DNA of 25,585 nucleotides. Origin: JAXFQS01 sp034178815. Lineage in GTDB: Bacteria; Verrucomicrobiota; Kiritimatiellia; RFP12; DVOR01. The notes beneath the pieces were generated by a model. The model was not told where the DNA came from and made no database searches. It worked only from the letters and a program-made list of their open reading frames with translations. Position numbers and translations under genes: made by a program. The DNA is taken from NCBI GenBank assembly GCA_034178815.1, contig JAXFQS010000096.1:1-25585 (forward strand). Reading direction: 5' to 3'. Positions 15,968 through 24,184 of this stretch are shown one piece after another (position 1 is the first letter of the stretch; each line of letters starts with the position of its first letter).

Positions 15968-18169
15968 ATGGGATTCACTATCATCCAGCGTGCCCGCTTG
16001 ATTGGGTGTGCACTGTTTTGTTGCGTGGCGGCAGGCGCCTCGGCGGCCAATCTCGCCGAAGGTCTCAGTCTAATCAAGGCTTACGCCACTGCTACGGACG
16101 CGGCGGCAAGCCCCTTTGTCTTTGACACCACGGTCATCCCGAAGTATGGCGGAGCGACCTACGGAAGCGACCCCGTCTCCTATGCCGAGAATGCGTGGGC
16201 TCCCGCCCTCGTCTACCACGGGCAGAACTACCTTCAGGGGAAGAGCGTCGTCCTCTCGGGGCTAAAGGCCGGAAAGGACTATGTGGTTGAAATCCACGCG
16301 ATGGAGACCTACTGGATTGCCGAAGGCAAGCGCGTGGGCACCATCGCCATCAACGGGACGACCGTCTGCGAAGCATATGATGTCTTCAAACTCGCCGGTG
16401 GCAAGACGATCGCCCTTTGCCTGCAATACCCTGCCATCGCCGATGAGAATGGATCAATCACCATCGCCTTCGCCGCCGCCTCCGGCTCGCCCGACAGTAA
16501 CATCATTGCCGGCGGTATCGCCCTCTGGGGCGACCTGGGCGACCTCGTCGCCCCAACCATCACTTCCGCCTGGCGCAGCCTCAAGTGGCCCGAAAAGGCC
16601 TATGTGACCCTCGACCAGACCGGCGCCAACGGCACCCTCTCGCTCGAGAAATGCCGCGACGGCGTCTGGTCGACCGTGTGCGCCAACCTCTATTCCGCCT
16701 CTGAATGGCTCGACGAGGATGTCCAGGAGGGCGATGTCTACCGCACAAAAGCCGTCTCCGGCGACAAGACCGCTCTCTCCGACCCATTCCCCCTGCAACA
16801 GGCCAAGCCAAGCACCTGGACCTACGGGAAGTTCGCCGTCAACCCCAGCAATCCAGCCTTGACATACTACGCCATCTCGAATACCGTTTGCGGCGTCGTT
16901 GTCATTCTCCACGCCACCTGGGATCCCAACGCCACGCCCCAATTGACGCTGGGCTCCACCGGCACGGGAAACAACTCGCAGGGTATGCGATTTGGCGCGA
17001 AAGCCTCCGCTCCCGTGATGCTCGACTTCCGCGGCGCAACCATCAAAGTAGGCGAGAGCGGCGAAGCCGTTCCCATTGAGACTGTCCGCATCGGCAAGCA
17101 GGCGTTTGGTTGGTTCACATCCATGAAACCCAATCCCCTGCCGGTCGTCGGGCTGTATGTCAATGGCGTCACGGTTATCCGCGATGGGGCTTTCACGGAC
17201 AATACGAGTATGAGGGAAATCGACCTTGAAGGAACCTTCTGGTTTACGCCCGGCGCCAACCAGACCTGGCGCCTGACAGCGGGGGATACCATCAAACATC
17301 TGCGCTTTGCCTCGCAAAACCTGACCCATGTCGGGCGCTACGACTTCTGCGGCAACAAGTGCGAGGAACCCTTCATGGAGGTCTTTCCCGGGCTGGACAA
17401 TGCGCAGTATTTCACCGGCATGCTCACAGTCAATGACACCTGGGACTGGAAGCGTACCGAATGGATTGGCAATACCTTCAAGGATAGTTCGTTCGGTGGG
17501 CCGGTGCGGCTGGAGAAGGTGTGTATGATGCAGGATGCGACCTTCTTCAACACGAGGATGACGGATCTCTACCTCGGGGGCTCCATCACGAATACCTGGG
17601 ATAGTCGCGCTCAGTATGGCGGGACATTCGCTAGGAACACCAGTCTGACCAATGTGGTGATTGACTCGCCGAACTTCAACTACTTGGGCAATGCGAGTTT
17701 CTACAACTGCACGGCGCTCAAGCGACTGGAGTTCATCACGCCGCACGCCATCCTTATCGACGGCTCATTGGGCGGTCCGTACGGCCAACTTCTGAACCAG
17801 TATGATGTCTTCAGCTCTTGCCCCCTTGCGGAGGTCTTCATTCACGGCAAGATGTGGGATTCGACTTCGCTTTCGAAACTGGTTCTTTGGCACGCGACGA
17901 ACGGCAAGGGCATTCCTCTGGCGGCGGAGAATGCCGCCAAGCAGTTGACGGTCTATGTCTCTCCGCTTCAAGGTTGGGCGCCCGACGGGGTGACGCTCTT
18001 TGCGCCGACCGAGACGGAGCGCGCGGCGTTCGTGGCGGCCAATCCCGGCAAGAAACCGTCCGATTTGCTGGGCGTTTTGATGCGCAATTCGAGCAATCAG
18101 TCCCGCGCTTGGGTGGCGAAGTTCAAGAGTTCGTTTGACCCGTCGGGCTTTTTGTTGTATATTTATTGA
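15968..18169 (+). CDS. Secreted surface protein: malectin-like and BspA-type LRR domains
   Basis: This 733-residue protein starts with a clear signal peptide (GCALFCCVAAGASA, cut near residue 26). Residues about 27-180 resemble a malectin/galactose-binding fold. From about residue 370 to 650 there are BspA-like leucine-rich repeats of the LRR_5 type, with units such as GAFTDNTSMREIDLEGT, ASFYNCTALKRLEF and DVFSSCPLAEVFIHG. Such proteins are usually displayed on the cell surface and bind host or glycan ligands; binding here is inferred. The C-terminus ends in SGFLLYIY, similar to the KGISFLVY end of the broken surface gene. AAAAGG about 7 bp upstream supports ATG 15968. Its promoter is unclear; a terminator follows directly. 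Confidence 0.78.
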   Translation: MGFTIIQRARLIGCALFCCVAAGASAANLAEGLSLIKAYATATDAAASPFVFDTTVIPKYGGATYGSDPVSYAENAWAPALVYHGQNYLQGKSVVLSGLKAGKDYVVEIHAMETYWIAEGKRVGTIAINGTTVCEAYDVFKLAGGKTIALCLQYPAIADENGSITIAFAAASGSPDSNIIAGGIALWGDLGDLVAPTITSAWRSLKWPEKAYVTLDQTGANGTLSLEKCRDGVWSTVCANLYSASEWLDEDVQEGDVYRTKAVSGDKTALSDPFPLQQAKPSTWTYGKFAVNPSNPALTYYAISNTVCGVVVILHATWDPNATPQLTLGSTGTGNNSQGMRFGAKASAPVMLDFRGATIKVGESGEAVPIETVRIGKQAFGWFTSMKPNPLPVVGLYVNGVTVIRDGAFTDNTSMREIDLEGTFWFTPGANQTWRLTAGDTIKHLRFASQNLTHVGRYDFCGNKCEEPFMEVFPGLDNAQYFTGMLTVNDTWDWKRTEWIGNTFKDSSFGGPVRLEKVCMMQDATFFNTRMTDLYLGGSITNTWDSRAQYGGTFARNTSLTNVVIDSPNFNYLGNASFYNCTALKRLEFITPHAILIDGSLGGPYGQLLNQYDVFSSCPLAEVFIHGKMWDSTSLSKLVLWHATNGKGIPLAAENAAKQLTVYVSPLQGWAPDGVTLFAPTETERAAFVAANPGKKPSDLLGVLMRNSSNQSRAWVAKFKSSFDPSGFLLYIY

Positions 18170-18180
18170 GGCACGCGCAG

Positions 18181-18212
18181 AAGGGGCGACGGCTGGGGCC
18201 GCCGCCCTTTTT
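18181..18212 (+). terminator. Intrinsic terminator after the LRR surface-protein gene
   Basis: AAGGGGCGACGGC (18181-18193) pairs with the GC-rich arm at 18198-18209 with a bulge and a mismatch, closed by a TGGG loop and followed by TTTTT (18208-18212). Confidence 0.78.
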
Positions 18213-18284
18213 CGTATGGCTGGTGCATCCCGAGGGTATCGGGGCGGCTGGTGTCAAGAATTGGTTGCGGAGGAGTGCAGGGAT

Positions 18285-20165
18285 ATGGTCAGGTCGATGG
18301 GGATCATCGGGGTGCTTTGGCTGGTGGCAATGGGGGCGACTCCCGCCTATGCGGGCCCCTTCGCACTGGTTCAGAATGGTCGCCCGGCGGCGGACATTAT
18401 GATTGACCCGAAGGCGAACGAGTACGCCCCCTATGCGGCGAAGGAACTCGTCGCCTATGTCAAGAAGATCAGTGGCGTGGAACTCAAGATCGCCAAGCGC
18501 CGCAATCCCTCGCGAGGCGTCATCCGAATCGGCCGCCCGGGCGGCGCGGCTGAGGCGACCGACTCGATTGCCTGCTTCGTCAACCGCCAGGGCGAACTCG
18601 AATTGACGGGTCAGGGGACGCGCGGCAACGCCTACGCCGTCTACAAATTCCTTGAGCACGCCTTCGGCGTCCGCTACTGGTCACCCTGGCGCGAAAAAGT
18701 CCCCTCGATGAAAACCCTCGCCGTCCCCTCGAACTACGCCCTCCGGCAGACCCCCGCCTTCGAATGGCGCGAGGGATGGGGCGTGAGCGACAACGGCAGA
18801 CCCTCGGTCATCAACCCCTGGAAAGTCAAGGCCGGGCGCAACGGATGCGTATGGCCGCCAGCCGGGACTCCCTACCGCGCCGGCGCCGGCGAGACAATGA
18901 TGAACCAGTTTCTCAAGCCCGACAAGTACTTCGCCCAGCACCCTGACTGGTACGCCCTCGTCAATGGAACGCGCAAAGGCACGCAAATCTGCGCCTCCAA
19001 TCCCGAAGCCATCGCCCGCCTCATAGAAGAGGTTCGCGAGGCCCTCAGGAAACAGCCCGACACCCTCGTTCAGGCGATGGGCTCGCAGGACAACTCCGAC
19101 TTCTGCCAATGCAAAAAGTGCGCCGCCCTCGTGGCCAAATATCGTAGCGGAAACACCGCGCTGGAAGTCATCGTCGTCAACCAAGTCGCCAAGGCTCTGG
19201 CCAAGGAGTTTCCCCGCGTGCGCTTCAGCCTGTTGGCTTATTGGACGAAGGAACAGCCCCCGCAAGGACTCCCCCTTGAGCCGAATGTGGCCGTCTGTCT
19301 CGCTATTGCCCGCAATATGGTCGCGCCCGTCTACAAGGATGCCGGATGGGTGTCGAAGACCAAGGGATGGGAGAAACTCTGCAAGGGGGGGATTTACTTC
19401 TGGGACTACTACGCTAACTTTGTCAACTTCCAGGAACCAAGGCCCGACTTCATCAATATCGGGCCCAATCTTCGCTACTACAGAGACCACGGATACAGGG
19501 GCGGTTTTGCTCAGATGCGGCTCGGGGAACTGGCCTATTTCGGGGAACTGACCGCCTACCTCTGGGCTCAGTTGATGTGGAATCCAGATCAGGACGAGAA
19601 CGCGATTATCAAGGAGTATATCACCGAGAACTACGGAGCCGCCGCGCCCGACATTCTCGCCTTGTGGAATCTACAACTCAATGCTATGCGTTCCTGCAAA
19701 ACCGCGTGGATGGGTATGTACGGGTCGAACTACGACGAGTGGTACCGCGCCAAGGAGATGTGCTTAGCCTGGGATCTTGTCAACCACGCCCTTGAGGTCA
19801 CCAAGAATAGCCCCGCCGACCACCGCCAGGTCGAATATCTCTACTGCGCCACGCTCAACGACTTCTGCCTGCGGTGGGACAGGCAGGGCCTCGATAAGTA
19901 CGCGCGCAGCGCCCGCCTCAAATACCCCCTCGCAGCCCCTTGGGATCTAGTCGAGGAACTCGACGATTTGCGGACGGAATACCGCGCCGGCTATTGGGGC
20001 GAGGCTCGCGGCTGGGATCGTATGATCGGCGAACTGCGCGACCGCTACAAGGCCCGCAAGGTCGCCGCCGGTGCCGATCCAAGGAAGAATCCCTACAAGG
20101 GCAAGAACTTCCGAGCCTACACCAAGCGTGAAGTCAAGGTGGGCTCCAAGGCTCAACAATGGTAG
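18285..20165 (+). CDS. Secreted DUF4838-domain protein, alpha-glucuronidase-like N-terminus
   Basis: ATG 18285 follows GGAGGAG (18269-18275) and begins a signal peptide (GIIGVLWLVAMGATPAYA), so longer versions starting at 18135 are rejected. The 626-residue protein has an N-terminal alpha/beta segment (about 24-130, DPKANEYAPYAAKELVAYV) like those preceding glucuronidase and hexosaminidase barrels. The DUF4838 region follows, with the Cys-rich signature DNSDFCQCKKCAAL near residue 270 and GIYFWDYYANFVNF. DUF4838 proteins occur in polysaccharide-degrading bacteria and are suspected glycosidases, but no activity can be assigned from sequence. The C-terminus is basic (YTKREVKVGSKAQQW). No promoter was identified in the 115-bp gap after the previous gene. 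Confidence 0.78.
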   Translation: MVRSMGIIGVLWLVAMGATPAYAGPFALVQNGRPAADIMIDPKANEYAPYAAKELVAYVKKISGVELKIAKRRNPSRGVIRIGRPGGAAEATDSIACFVNRQGELELTGQGTRGNAYAVYKFLEHAFGVRYWSPWREKVPSMKTLAVPSNYALRQTPAFEWREGWGVSDNGRPSVINPWKVKAGRNGCVWPPAGTPYRAGAGETMMNQFLKPDKYFAQHPDWYALVNGTRKGTQICASNPEAIARLIEEVREALRKQPDTLVQAMGSQDNSDFCQCKKCAALVAKYRSGNTALEVIVVNQVAKALAKEFPRVRFSLLAYWTKEQPPQGLPLEPNVAVCLAIARNMVAPVYKDAGWVSKTKGWEKLCKGGIYFWDYYANFVNFQEPRPDFINIGPNLRYYRDHGYRGGFAQMRLGELAYFGELTAYLWAQLMWNPDQDENAIIKEYITENYGAAAPDILALWNLQLNAMRSCKTAWMGMYGSNYDEWYRAKEMCLAWDLVNHALEVTKNSPADHRQVEYLYCATLNDFCLRWDRQGLDKYARSARLKYPLAAPWDLVEELDDLRTEYRAGYWGEARGWDRMIGELRDRYKARKVAAGADPRKNPYKGKNFRAYTKREVKVGSKAQQW

Positions 20166-20206
20166 CCAAACCGGTGCTCTCCGCCCCGCGATTGGCTTGT
20201 GCTACC
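20161..20206 (+). terminator. Possible hairpin at the end of the DUF4838 gene
   Basis: GGTAGC (20161-20166) overlaps the stop codon and is inverted as GCTACC (20201-20206); CAA/TTG could extend the stem. There is no T-run, so termination is uncertain. The next 23-bp array begins 9 bp later. Confidence 0.35.
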
Positions 20207-20215
20207 GCGCCTCGA

Positions 20216-20330
20216 AGGTTGACCTCATCCGACTCCGGAGGTGCGAACCAACTGCTTCTGAAGATTGCCACCTTTCCATCCCGCAGATGCGCACCCGCCG
20301 TCCTGAAAGGTTGCCACCTGCGAGTTGCCG
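20216..20330. repeat. 23-bp-period palindrome array upstream of the GH36 promoter
   Basis: Five units in exact 23-bp phase start at 20216 (AGGTTGACCTCA), 20239 (AGGTGCGAACCA), 20262 (AGATTGCCACCT), 20285 (AGATGCGCACCC) and 20308 (AGGTTGCCACCT). Spacers TCCGACTCCGG, ACTGCTTCTGA, TTCCATCCCGC, GCCGTCCTGAA and GCGAGTTGCCG are not alike. The last unit ends 39 bp before the -35 box of the next promoter. Together with the hairpin and promoter this accounts for the 275-bp gap. Confidence 0.88.
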
Positions 20331-20358
20331 GAGCCCGCGCCCTGAATGCGATTCGGAG

Positions 20359-20388
20359 TTGAATCCGCCCGCCGTTTTGTGCTATCAT
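20359..20388 (+). promoter_or_regulatory. Sigma-70-type promoter for the GH36 gene
   Basis: TTGAAT (20359-20364) and TATCAT (20383-20388) are 18 bp apart, with an extended -10 (TGCTATCAT). The spacer is 15/18 identical to that of the promoter at 22308. The predicted leader is about 46 bases. Confidence 0.72.
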
Positions 20389-20440
20389 CAGCCCCATTCG
20401 CGCGGCATTCCCGCCCAACCATTTTGAGAAACGAGCCGAG

Positions 20441-22276
20441 ATGAATCCTTTCCGCCTGCCGCGTCCGTCGCGCCGCCCCGTCGCCCTCCTGCTCCTGCTG
20501 GCCGGGCTGACCCTTCCCACCCGAGTCGAGGCCGCCGACGCGCCCGTCGTCACCAACCGCTTTACCGAAGGCCTGCTGGCGCTGGAGCACCCCCTCGCCA
20601 CCGTTGAGACCAAGACCGTTGGCGCCGTCAAACTCGCCTGCTCCCGCCCGGGCAAGTGGCGCTTCGCGCTGAGCCTTGAGCAGGGGCGCGACGGATGTGA
20701 AGAGGTCGTTGTCCAGGCGGATGCCGATGAATCGGGACGGGTTCCAGAGTTCATCGTCGCCTGCGACCGCCCGCGAAACGACTTCCACCATATCTGGGGT
20801 CTCTTCGACGAGCGCTTCGCCTGCTGCTACAGCGAGCAGGAATCCTCCTTCGCCGTTGGCTTGCCCCTCTGCGCCAACTTCGACGATTGCCAGACCAATG
20901 TGCTGACCCTCGCCGTCGCCGACGCCCTGCACAACATCGTCGCCACCACCATCTGCGACAAGCGCAACGAGAATGACCACCGCATGGCCTTCTCCTTCCG
21001 CTTCTTCCGCGAGCCCGAACTCAACGCCCGGAGGTACCAGACGCGCATCCGTCTCGACGCGCGCAAGCAGTTCTGGGCCGATGCTGTCAGTAGCGCCGCC
21101 GACTGGATTGTCGCCGCCTCTGGCAGCCGCATTGCCGAACCCCCGCCCGCCGCCTACGAGCCCGTCTACTCCACCTGGTATGTCTTCCGCGCAACCGTCA
21201 ACGCCAAGGAACTCGACCCCGAACTGGAGCGCGCCGCCGCCTTGGGCATGAAAGTTGTCATCCTCGACGACGGCTGGCAGAACGACCGCGGCGCGTGGAC
21301 CGTCGACACCGACAAGTTTCCCGACCTCAAAGCCCATGTCGCCAAAGCCCACGCCCTCGGACTGCGCTATATGGCCTGGTTCGCCGTTCCCTTCGTCGAG
21401 GCCAACTCCGCCGTGCGCGACCGATTCAAAGGTAAATACCTCTCGGACGAGCCGAGCGAATGGGCCCTCTTCAACCTTGACCCCCGCTACCCCGAAGTCC
21501 GCCGCCACCTCGCCGGGACGCTCGCGAACTTGATGAAGGAGTTCGGGTTCGACGGCTTCAAACTTGACTTCATAGACGAGTTCCGCATCGCCGGCAAGGA
21601 TCCGGCCGAAGCGAACGGTTTCAAAGGGTGCGACTGCAAGAGCCTTCCGGAGGCCGCCGACCGCCTCCTGCGCGAAATCTCCCAAGCCATCCGCGCCATC
21701 AAGCCCGACGCCCTCGTCGAGTTCCGCCAACGCTACATCGGTCCCGTTGTCCGCCAATACGGCCAAATGCTCCGCGCCAACGACTGCCCCGGCGACTATC
21801 AGGCAAACCGCTACCGAACCCTCGCCCTGCGCCTCACCTCGAAAGGCTCCGCCGTCCACTCCGATATGCTCCTTTGGCGCCCCGACGACACCGTCGAAGA
21901 GGTCAAGCGGCAGATTTGGAATGTGATGTTCTCCGTCGTCCAATACTCCGCCCTCCTGCGCAACATACCCGAGAGCCACAGGCAGGCCTTGCGCGAAACC
22001 ATTGCCTGGCTCGCCACCCACCGCCAGACCCTGCTCTTCGGAAAGTTGACCCCCCTGCATCCCGAACTCGGCTACCCCTGCGTCCTGGCCGAAAGCACTT
22101 CCGAGCGGATTGCGTGCGTATACGCGTCTGACTATGTTGTCAACCTCCCGGATGACGGCAAACCAACCTTGCTCGTCAACGCCACCACCTCAAACCGCCT
22201 CATCGTGCGACAGGCCGGAACCATCCGCCAAATCGACCTCGCCCCCTCCGCCATCCTCCCCCTCCCGACCCGTTAA
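20441..22276 (+). CDS. Secreted alpha-galactosidase-like glycosidase (GH36, clan GH-D)
   Basis: This 611-residue protein has an arginine-rich n-region and hydrophobic signal peptide (VALLLLLAGLTLPTRVEA, cut near 31). An N-terminal beta-sandwich-like domain precedes a TIM barrel that begins near STWYVFRATV. VILDDGWQND, the likely nucleophile D376 in FDGFKLDFIDEF and the likely acid/base D448 in RANDCPGDYQANR match clan GH-D (GH27/GH36). A small C-terminal beta domain ends the protein. GH36 enzymes hydrolyse alpha-galactosides such as raffinose or galactomannan side chains; alpha-N-acetylgalactosaminidase is an alternative. ATG 20441 is preceded by weak GAGCCGAG. It has its own promoter and no gene partner. 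The whole gene is C-rich at third positions, unlike several neighbours that flip. Confidence 0.85.
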   Translation: MNPFRLPRPSRRPVALLLLLAGLTLPTRVEAADAPVVTNRFTEGLLALEHPLATVETKTVGAVKLACSRPGKWRFALSLEQGRDGCEEVVVQADADESGRVPEFIVACDRPRNDFHHIWGLFDERFACCYSEQESSFAVGLPLCANFDDCQTNVLTLAVADALHNIVATTICDKRNENDHRMAFSFRFFREPELNARRYQTRIRLDARKQFWADAVSSAADWIVAASGSRIAEPPPAAYEPVYSTWYVFRATVNAKELDPELERAAALGMKVVILDDGWQNDRGAWTVDTDKFPDLKAHVAKAHALGLRYMAWFAVPFVEANSAVRDRFKGKYLSDEPSEWALFNLDPRYPEVRRHLAGTLANLMKEFGFDGFKLDFIDEFRIAGKDPAEANGFKGCDCKSLPEAADRLLREISQAIRAIKPDALVEFRQRYIGPVVRQYGQMLRANDCPGDYQANRYRTLALRLTSKGSAVHSDMLLWRPDDTVEEVKRQIWNVMFSVVQYSALLRNIPESHRQALRETIAWLATHRQTLLFGKLTPLHPELGYPCVLAESTSERIACVYASDYVVNLPDDGKPTLLVNATTSNRLIVRQAGTIRQIDLAPSAILPLPTR

Positions 22277-22307
22277 CCCAATCTTCGCTCCCCTGCCACG
22301 GTTTTGG

Positions 22308-22337
22308 TTGAAACCGCCCCCCGCCTTGTGCTATACT
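22308..22337 (+). promoter_or_regulatory. Sigma-70-type promoter for the riboflavin operon
   Basis: TTGAAA (22308-22313) and TATACT (22332-22337) are 18 bp apart with an extended -10 (TGCTATACT). The expected start is about 22344, just before the first strand of the FMN riboswitch at 22347. Confidence 0.82.
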
Positions 22338-22346
22338 CCCTTCAAC

Positions 22347-22473
22347 GCAACTTCAGGGCGGGGCGCAATTCCCCACCGGCGGTCACCAGCCCGCAACGGC
22401 GAATCCCGGCGATTCGTTCCTGATTCAGTGCAAATCTGAAGCCGACGGTAACAGTCCGGACGGAAGAAGTTGC
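22347..22473 (+). ncRNA. FMN riboswitch (RFN element)
   Basis: P1 is formed by GCAACTTC (22347-22354) and GAAGTTGC (22466-22473), a perfect 8-bp match. Between them the conserved RFN blocks appear in order: AGGGCGGGGCGCAATTCCCC, ACCGGCGGT, AGCCCGC, TCAGTGCAAATCTGA, AGCCGACGGT and ACAGTCCGGACGGAAGAAG. It binds flavin mononucleotide and represses flavin synthesis genes when FMN is abundant. No terminator with a T-run lies between it and ribBA, which points to control of translation initiation. Confidence 0.96.
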
Positions 22474-22482
22474 CCCCATCGC

Positions 22483-22494
22483 CCTTCAACAAGG
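22483..22494 (+). promoter_or_regulatory. Short hairpin covering the ribBA ribosome-binding site
   Basis: CCTT (22483-22486), loop CAAC, AAGG (22491-22494). AAGG is the only Shine-Dalgarno-like sequence before ATG 22501, so the hairpin would mask it. It is a candidate expression platform for the riboswitch, but a 4-bp stem is weak evidence. Confidence 0.35.
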
Positions 22495-22500
22495 TCGAAA

Positions 22501-23703
22501 ATGGAAGCGATATTCGATCCCGTAGAAGACTGCATCGCAGACATCAGGGACGGCAAGATGGTCATCGTCGCCGACGACGAAAACCGGGAGAACGAAGGCG
22601 ACCTCGTCATCGCCGCCGAAAAGGCAACCCCCGACAGCATCAACTTCATGTCCAAACACGCCCGAGGGCTCATCTGCGTCCCCATGCAGAAAGAACTCCT
22701 CCGCCGCGTTGGCATCGAAAAGGCTCCAATCCGAAACCACGGCGGCAAGTTCGGTTGCGCCTTCACCCTCTCCGTCGACGCCGCCAAAGGCGTCACCACA
22801 GGCATATCCGCCGCCGACCGCGCAACGACCGTCCACACCCTCATCGCGCCATCCGCCCAGCCCGAAGACCTCGTTAGCCCAGGACACATCTTTCCTATCG
22901 AAGCCCGCGATGGCGGCGTGCTCGTCCGAACCGGACATACCGAAACCGCCGTCGACCTCGCACGCCTCGCCGGACTCGTTCCCGCAGGCGTCATCTGCGA
23001 AATCCTGCGCGACGACGGCACCATGGCGCGCTTGCCCCAGTTGCGGGACTTTGCCGCCAAACACCACCTCAGGCTCTGTTCCGTCGCCCAGCTTGTCGCC
23101 TACCGCCGCCAGCACGAGAAACTGGTCTCCTTCGAAGAAGATGTCGATATGCCCACCGCATACGGCCATTTCCGTCTCCGCCTTTACACATCCAAATCCG
23201 ATGGGCGCGAGCATATGGCCATCTACCTTGGAGACCTTCGCGGCGGGGAGCCTCCGCTCGTGCGCGTCCACAGCGAATGCTTTACCGGCGATGTGCTCGG
23301 AAGCCAGCGATGCGACTGCGGAAACCAGCTCCACAACGCGTTGCGCATGATTGCCGCTGAGGGGCGGGGCGCGCTTCTCTACATGCGGCAGGAAGGCCGC
23401 GGCATCGGGCTGGTCAACAAGATTCATGCCTACCGCCTGCAAGAGCAGGGGCTTGACACCATCGAGGCAAACGAGCGCTTGGGTTTTCCCGCCGACCTCC
23501 GGGACTATGGCGTTGGGGCGCAGATTCTCACCGACCTTGGGATTACGCGGCTGCGCTTGCTGACCAACAATCCCTGCAAAGTCGTCGGGCTACAGGGGTA
23601 CGGGCTGGAGATTGTCGAGCGTGTTCCCCTTTCGATTCCGCCGACGCCCTACAATGAACGATATCTCAACACGAAAAAGGAACGCATGGGGCACTTGCTT
23701 TAA
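22501..23703 (+). CDS. ribBA: Bifunctional DHBP synthase / GTP cyclohydrolase II
   Basis: This 400-residue protein fuses both entry enzymes of riboflavin synthesis. Residues 1 to about 205 are 3,4-dihydroxy-2-butanone-4-phosphate synthase, with the acidic loop DDENRENEGDL, FMSKHARGLICVP, and RTGHTETAVDLARLAG. The rest is GTP cyclohydrolase II, with zinc ligands C260, C271 and C273 in the HSECFTGDVLGSQRCDCG region, then RQEGRGIGL, and NNPCKVVGLQGYGLEIVERVPL. It converts ribulose 5-phosphate and GTP into the two pathway precursors. It is the first gene after the FMN riboswitch and is followed 15 bp later by ribH. Third positions change from C- to G-rich near 23330. Confidence 0.97.
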   Translation: MEAIFDPVEDCIADIRDGKMVIVADDENRENEGDLVIAAEKATPDSINFMSKHARGLICVPMQKELLRRVGIEKAPIRNHGGKFGCAFTLSVDAAKGVTTGISAADRATTVHTLIAPSAQPEDLVSPGHIFPIEARDGGVLVRTGHTETAVDLARLAGLVPAGVICEILRDDGTMARLPQLRDFAAKHHLRLCSVAQLVAYRRQHEKLVSFEEDVDMPTAYGHFRLRLYTSKSDGREHMAIYLGDLRGGEPPLVRVHSECFTGDVLGSQRCDCGNQLHNALRMIAAEGRGALLYMRQEGRGIGLVNKIHAYRLQEQGLDTIEANERLGFPADLRDYGVGAQILTDLGITRLRLLTNNPCKVVGLQGYGLEIVERVPLSIPPTPYNERYLNTKKERMGHLL

Positions 23704-23718
23704 GGAGCCGAGGTTATT

Positions 23719-24177
23719 ATGAACGAGATTAATGGAACTCTCTGTGCGGACGGTTTGAAGTTCGCTTTTGTCGTCAGTCGTTTCAACTCTTTCTTCACGG
23801 AGCAACTGCTCAAGGGGGCGGTCGATTGCTTCGTCCGGCACGGCGGGGCGGAGCGGAATCTGACGGTTGTGCGCATACCGGGGGCGAACGAGGCGCCTTT
23901 GGCGGCGAAGAAACTGGTGGCGCAACCGTTCGATGCGGTGGTTGTTCTGGGGGCGGTGATCCAAGGCGCGACGCCGCATGCGGGGCTCATCAACGGGGCT
24001 GTCTCCCGGGCCTTGGCGCAGATTTCTCTGGAGAGCGGGAAACCGGTCATCAACGGCATTATCGCGGCCGACACGATTGAGCAGGCGGTGGAGCGTTCGG
24101 GGACAAAGGCGGGGAACAAGGGGTATGATGTGACGGCTTCGGCGATTGAGATGGTTCAGGTCTGCCGTCAACTTTGA
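23719..24177 (+). CDS. ribH: 6,7-dimethyl-8-ribityllumazine synthase
   Basis: This 152-residue protein condenses the RibBA butanone product with the pyrimidine intermediate to lumazine. SRFNSFFTEQLL (N-terminal substrate loop), PGANEAPLAAKKL, VVLGAVIQGATPHAGLI with the conserved catalytic histidine, and TIEQAVERSGTKAGNKG (phosphate-binding) are all present and in order. Two small departures are seen: PGANE in place of the usual PGAFE, and an Ala-Gly-Leu after the histidine where aromatic or charged residues are common. TAAGGAG upstream, overlapping the end of ribBA, supports ATG 23719. It probably forms the usual pentamer-based assembly. nusB starts 7 bp downstream. Confidence 0.95.
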   Translation: MNEINGTLCADGLKFAFVVSRFNSFFTEQLLKGAVDCFVRHGGAERNLTVVRIPGANEAPLAAKKLVAQPFDAVVVLGAVIQGATPHAGLINGAVSRALAQISLESGKPVINGIIAADTIEQAVERSGTKAGNKGYDVTASAIEMVQVCRQL

Positions 24178-24184
24178 GGTGTCT

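Noticed and set aside
18135..18284. N-terminal extension of the DUF4838 gene
   Set aside because: It overlaps the previous gene and its terminator, and removes the signal peptide from the N-terminus; ATG 18285 has GGAGGAG upstream.
20225..22060. 611-residue minus-strand ORF
   Set aside because: It is antisense to the GH36 gene with low-complexity Gly/Val/Glu/Ala composition; the equal length to the GH36 protein is coincidence.
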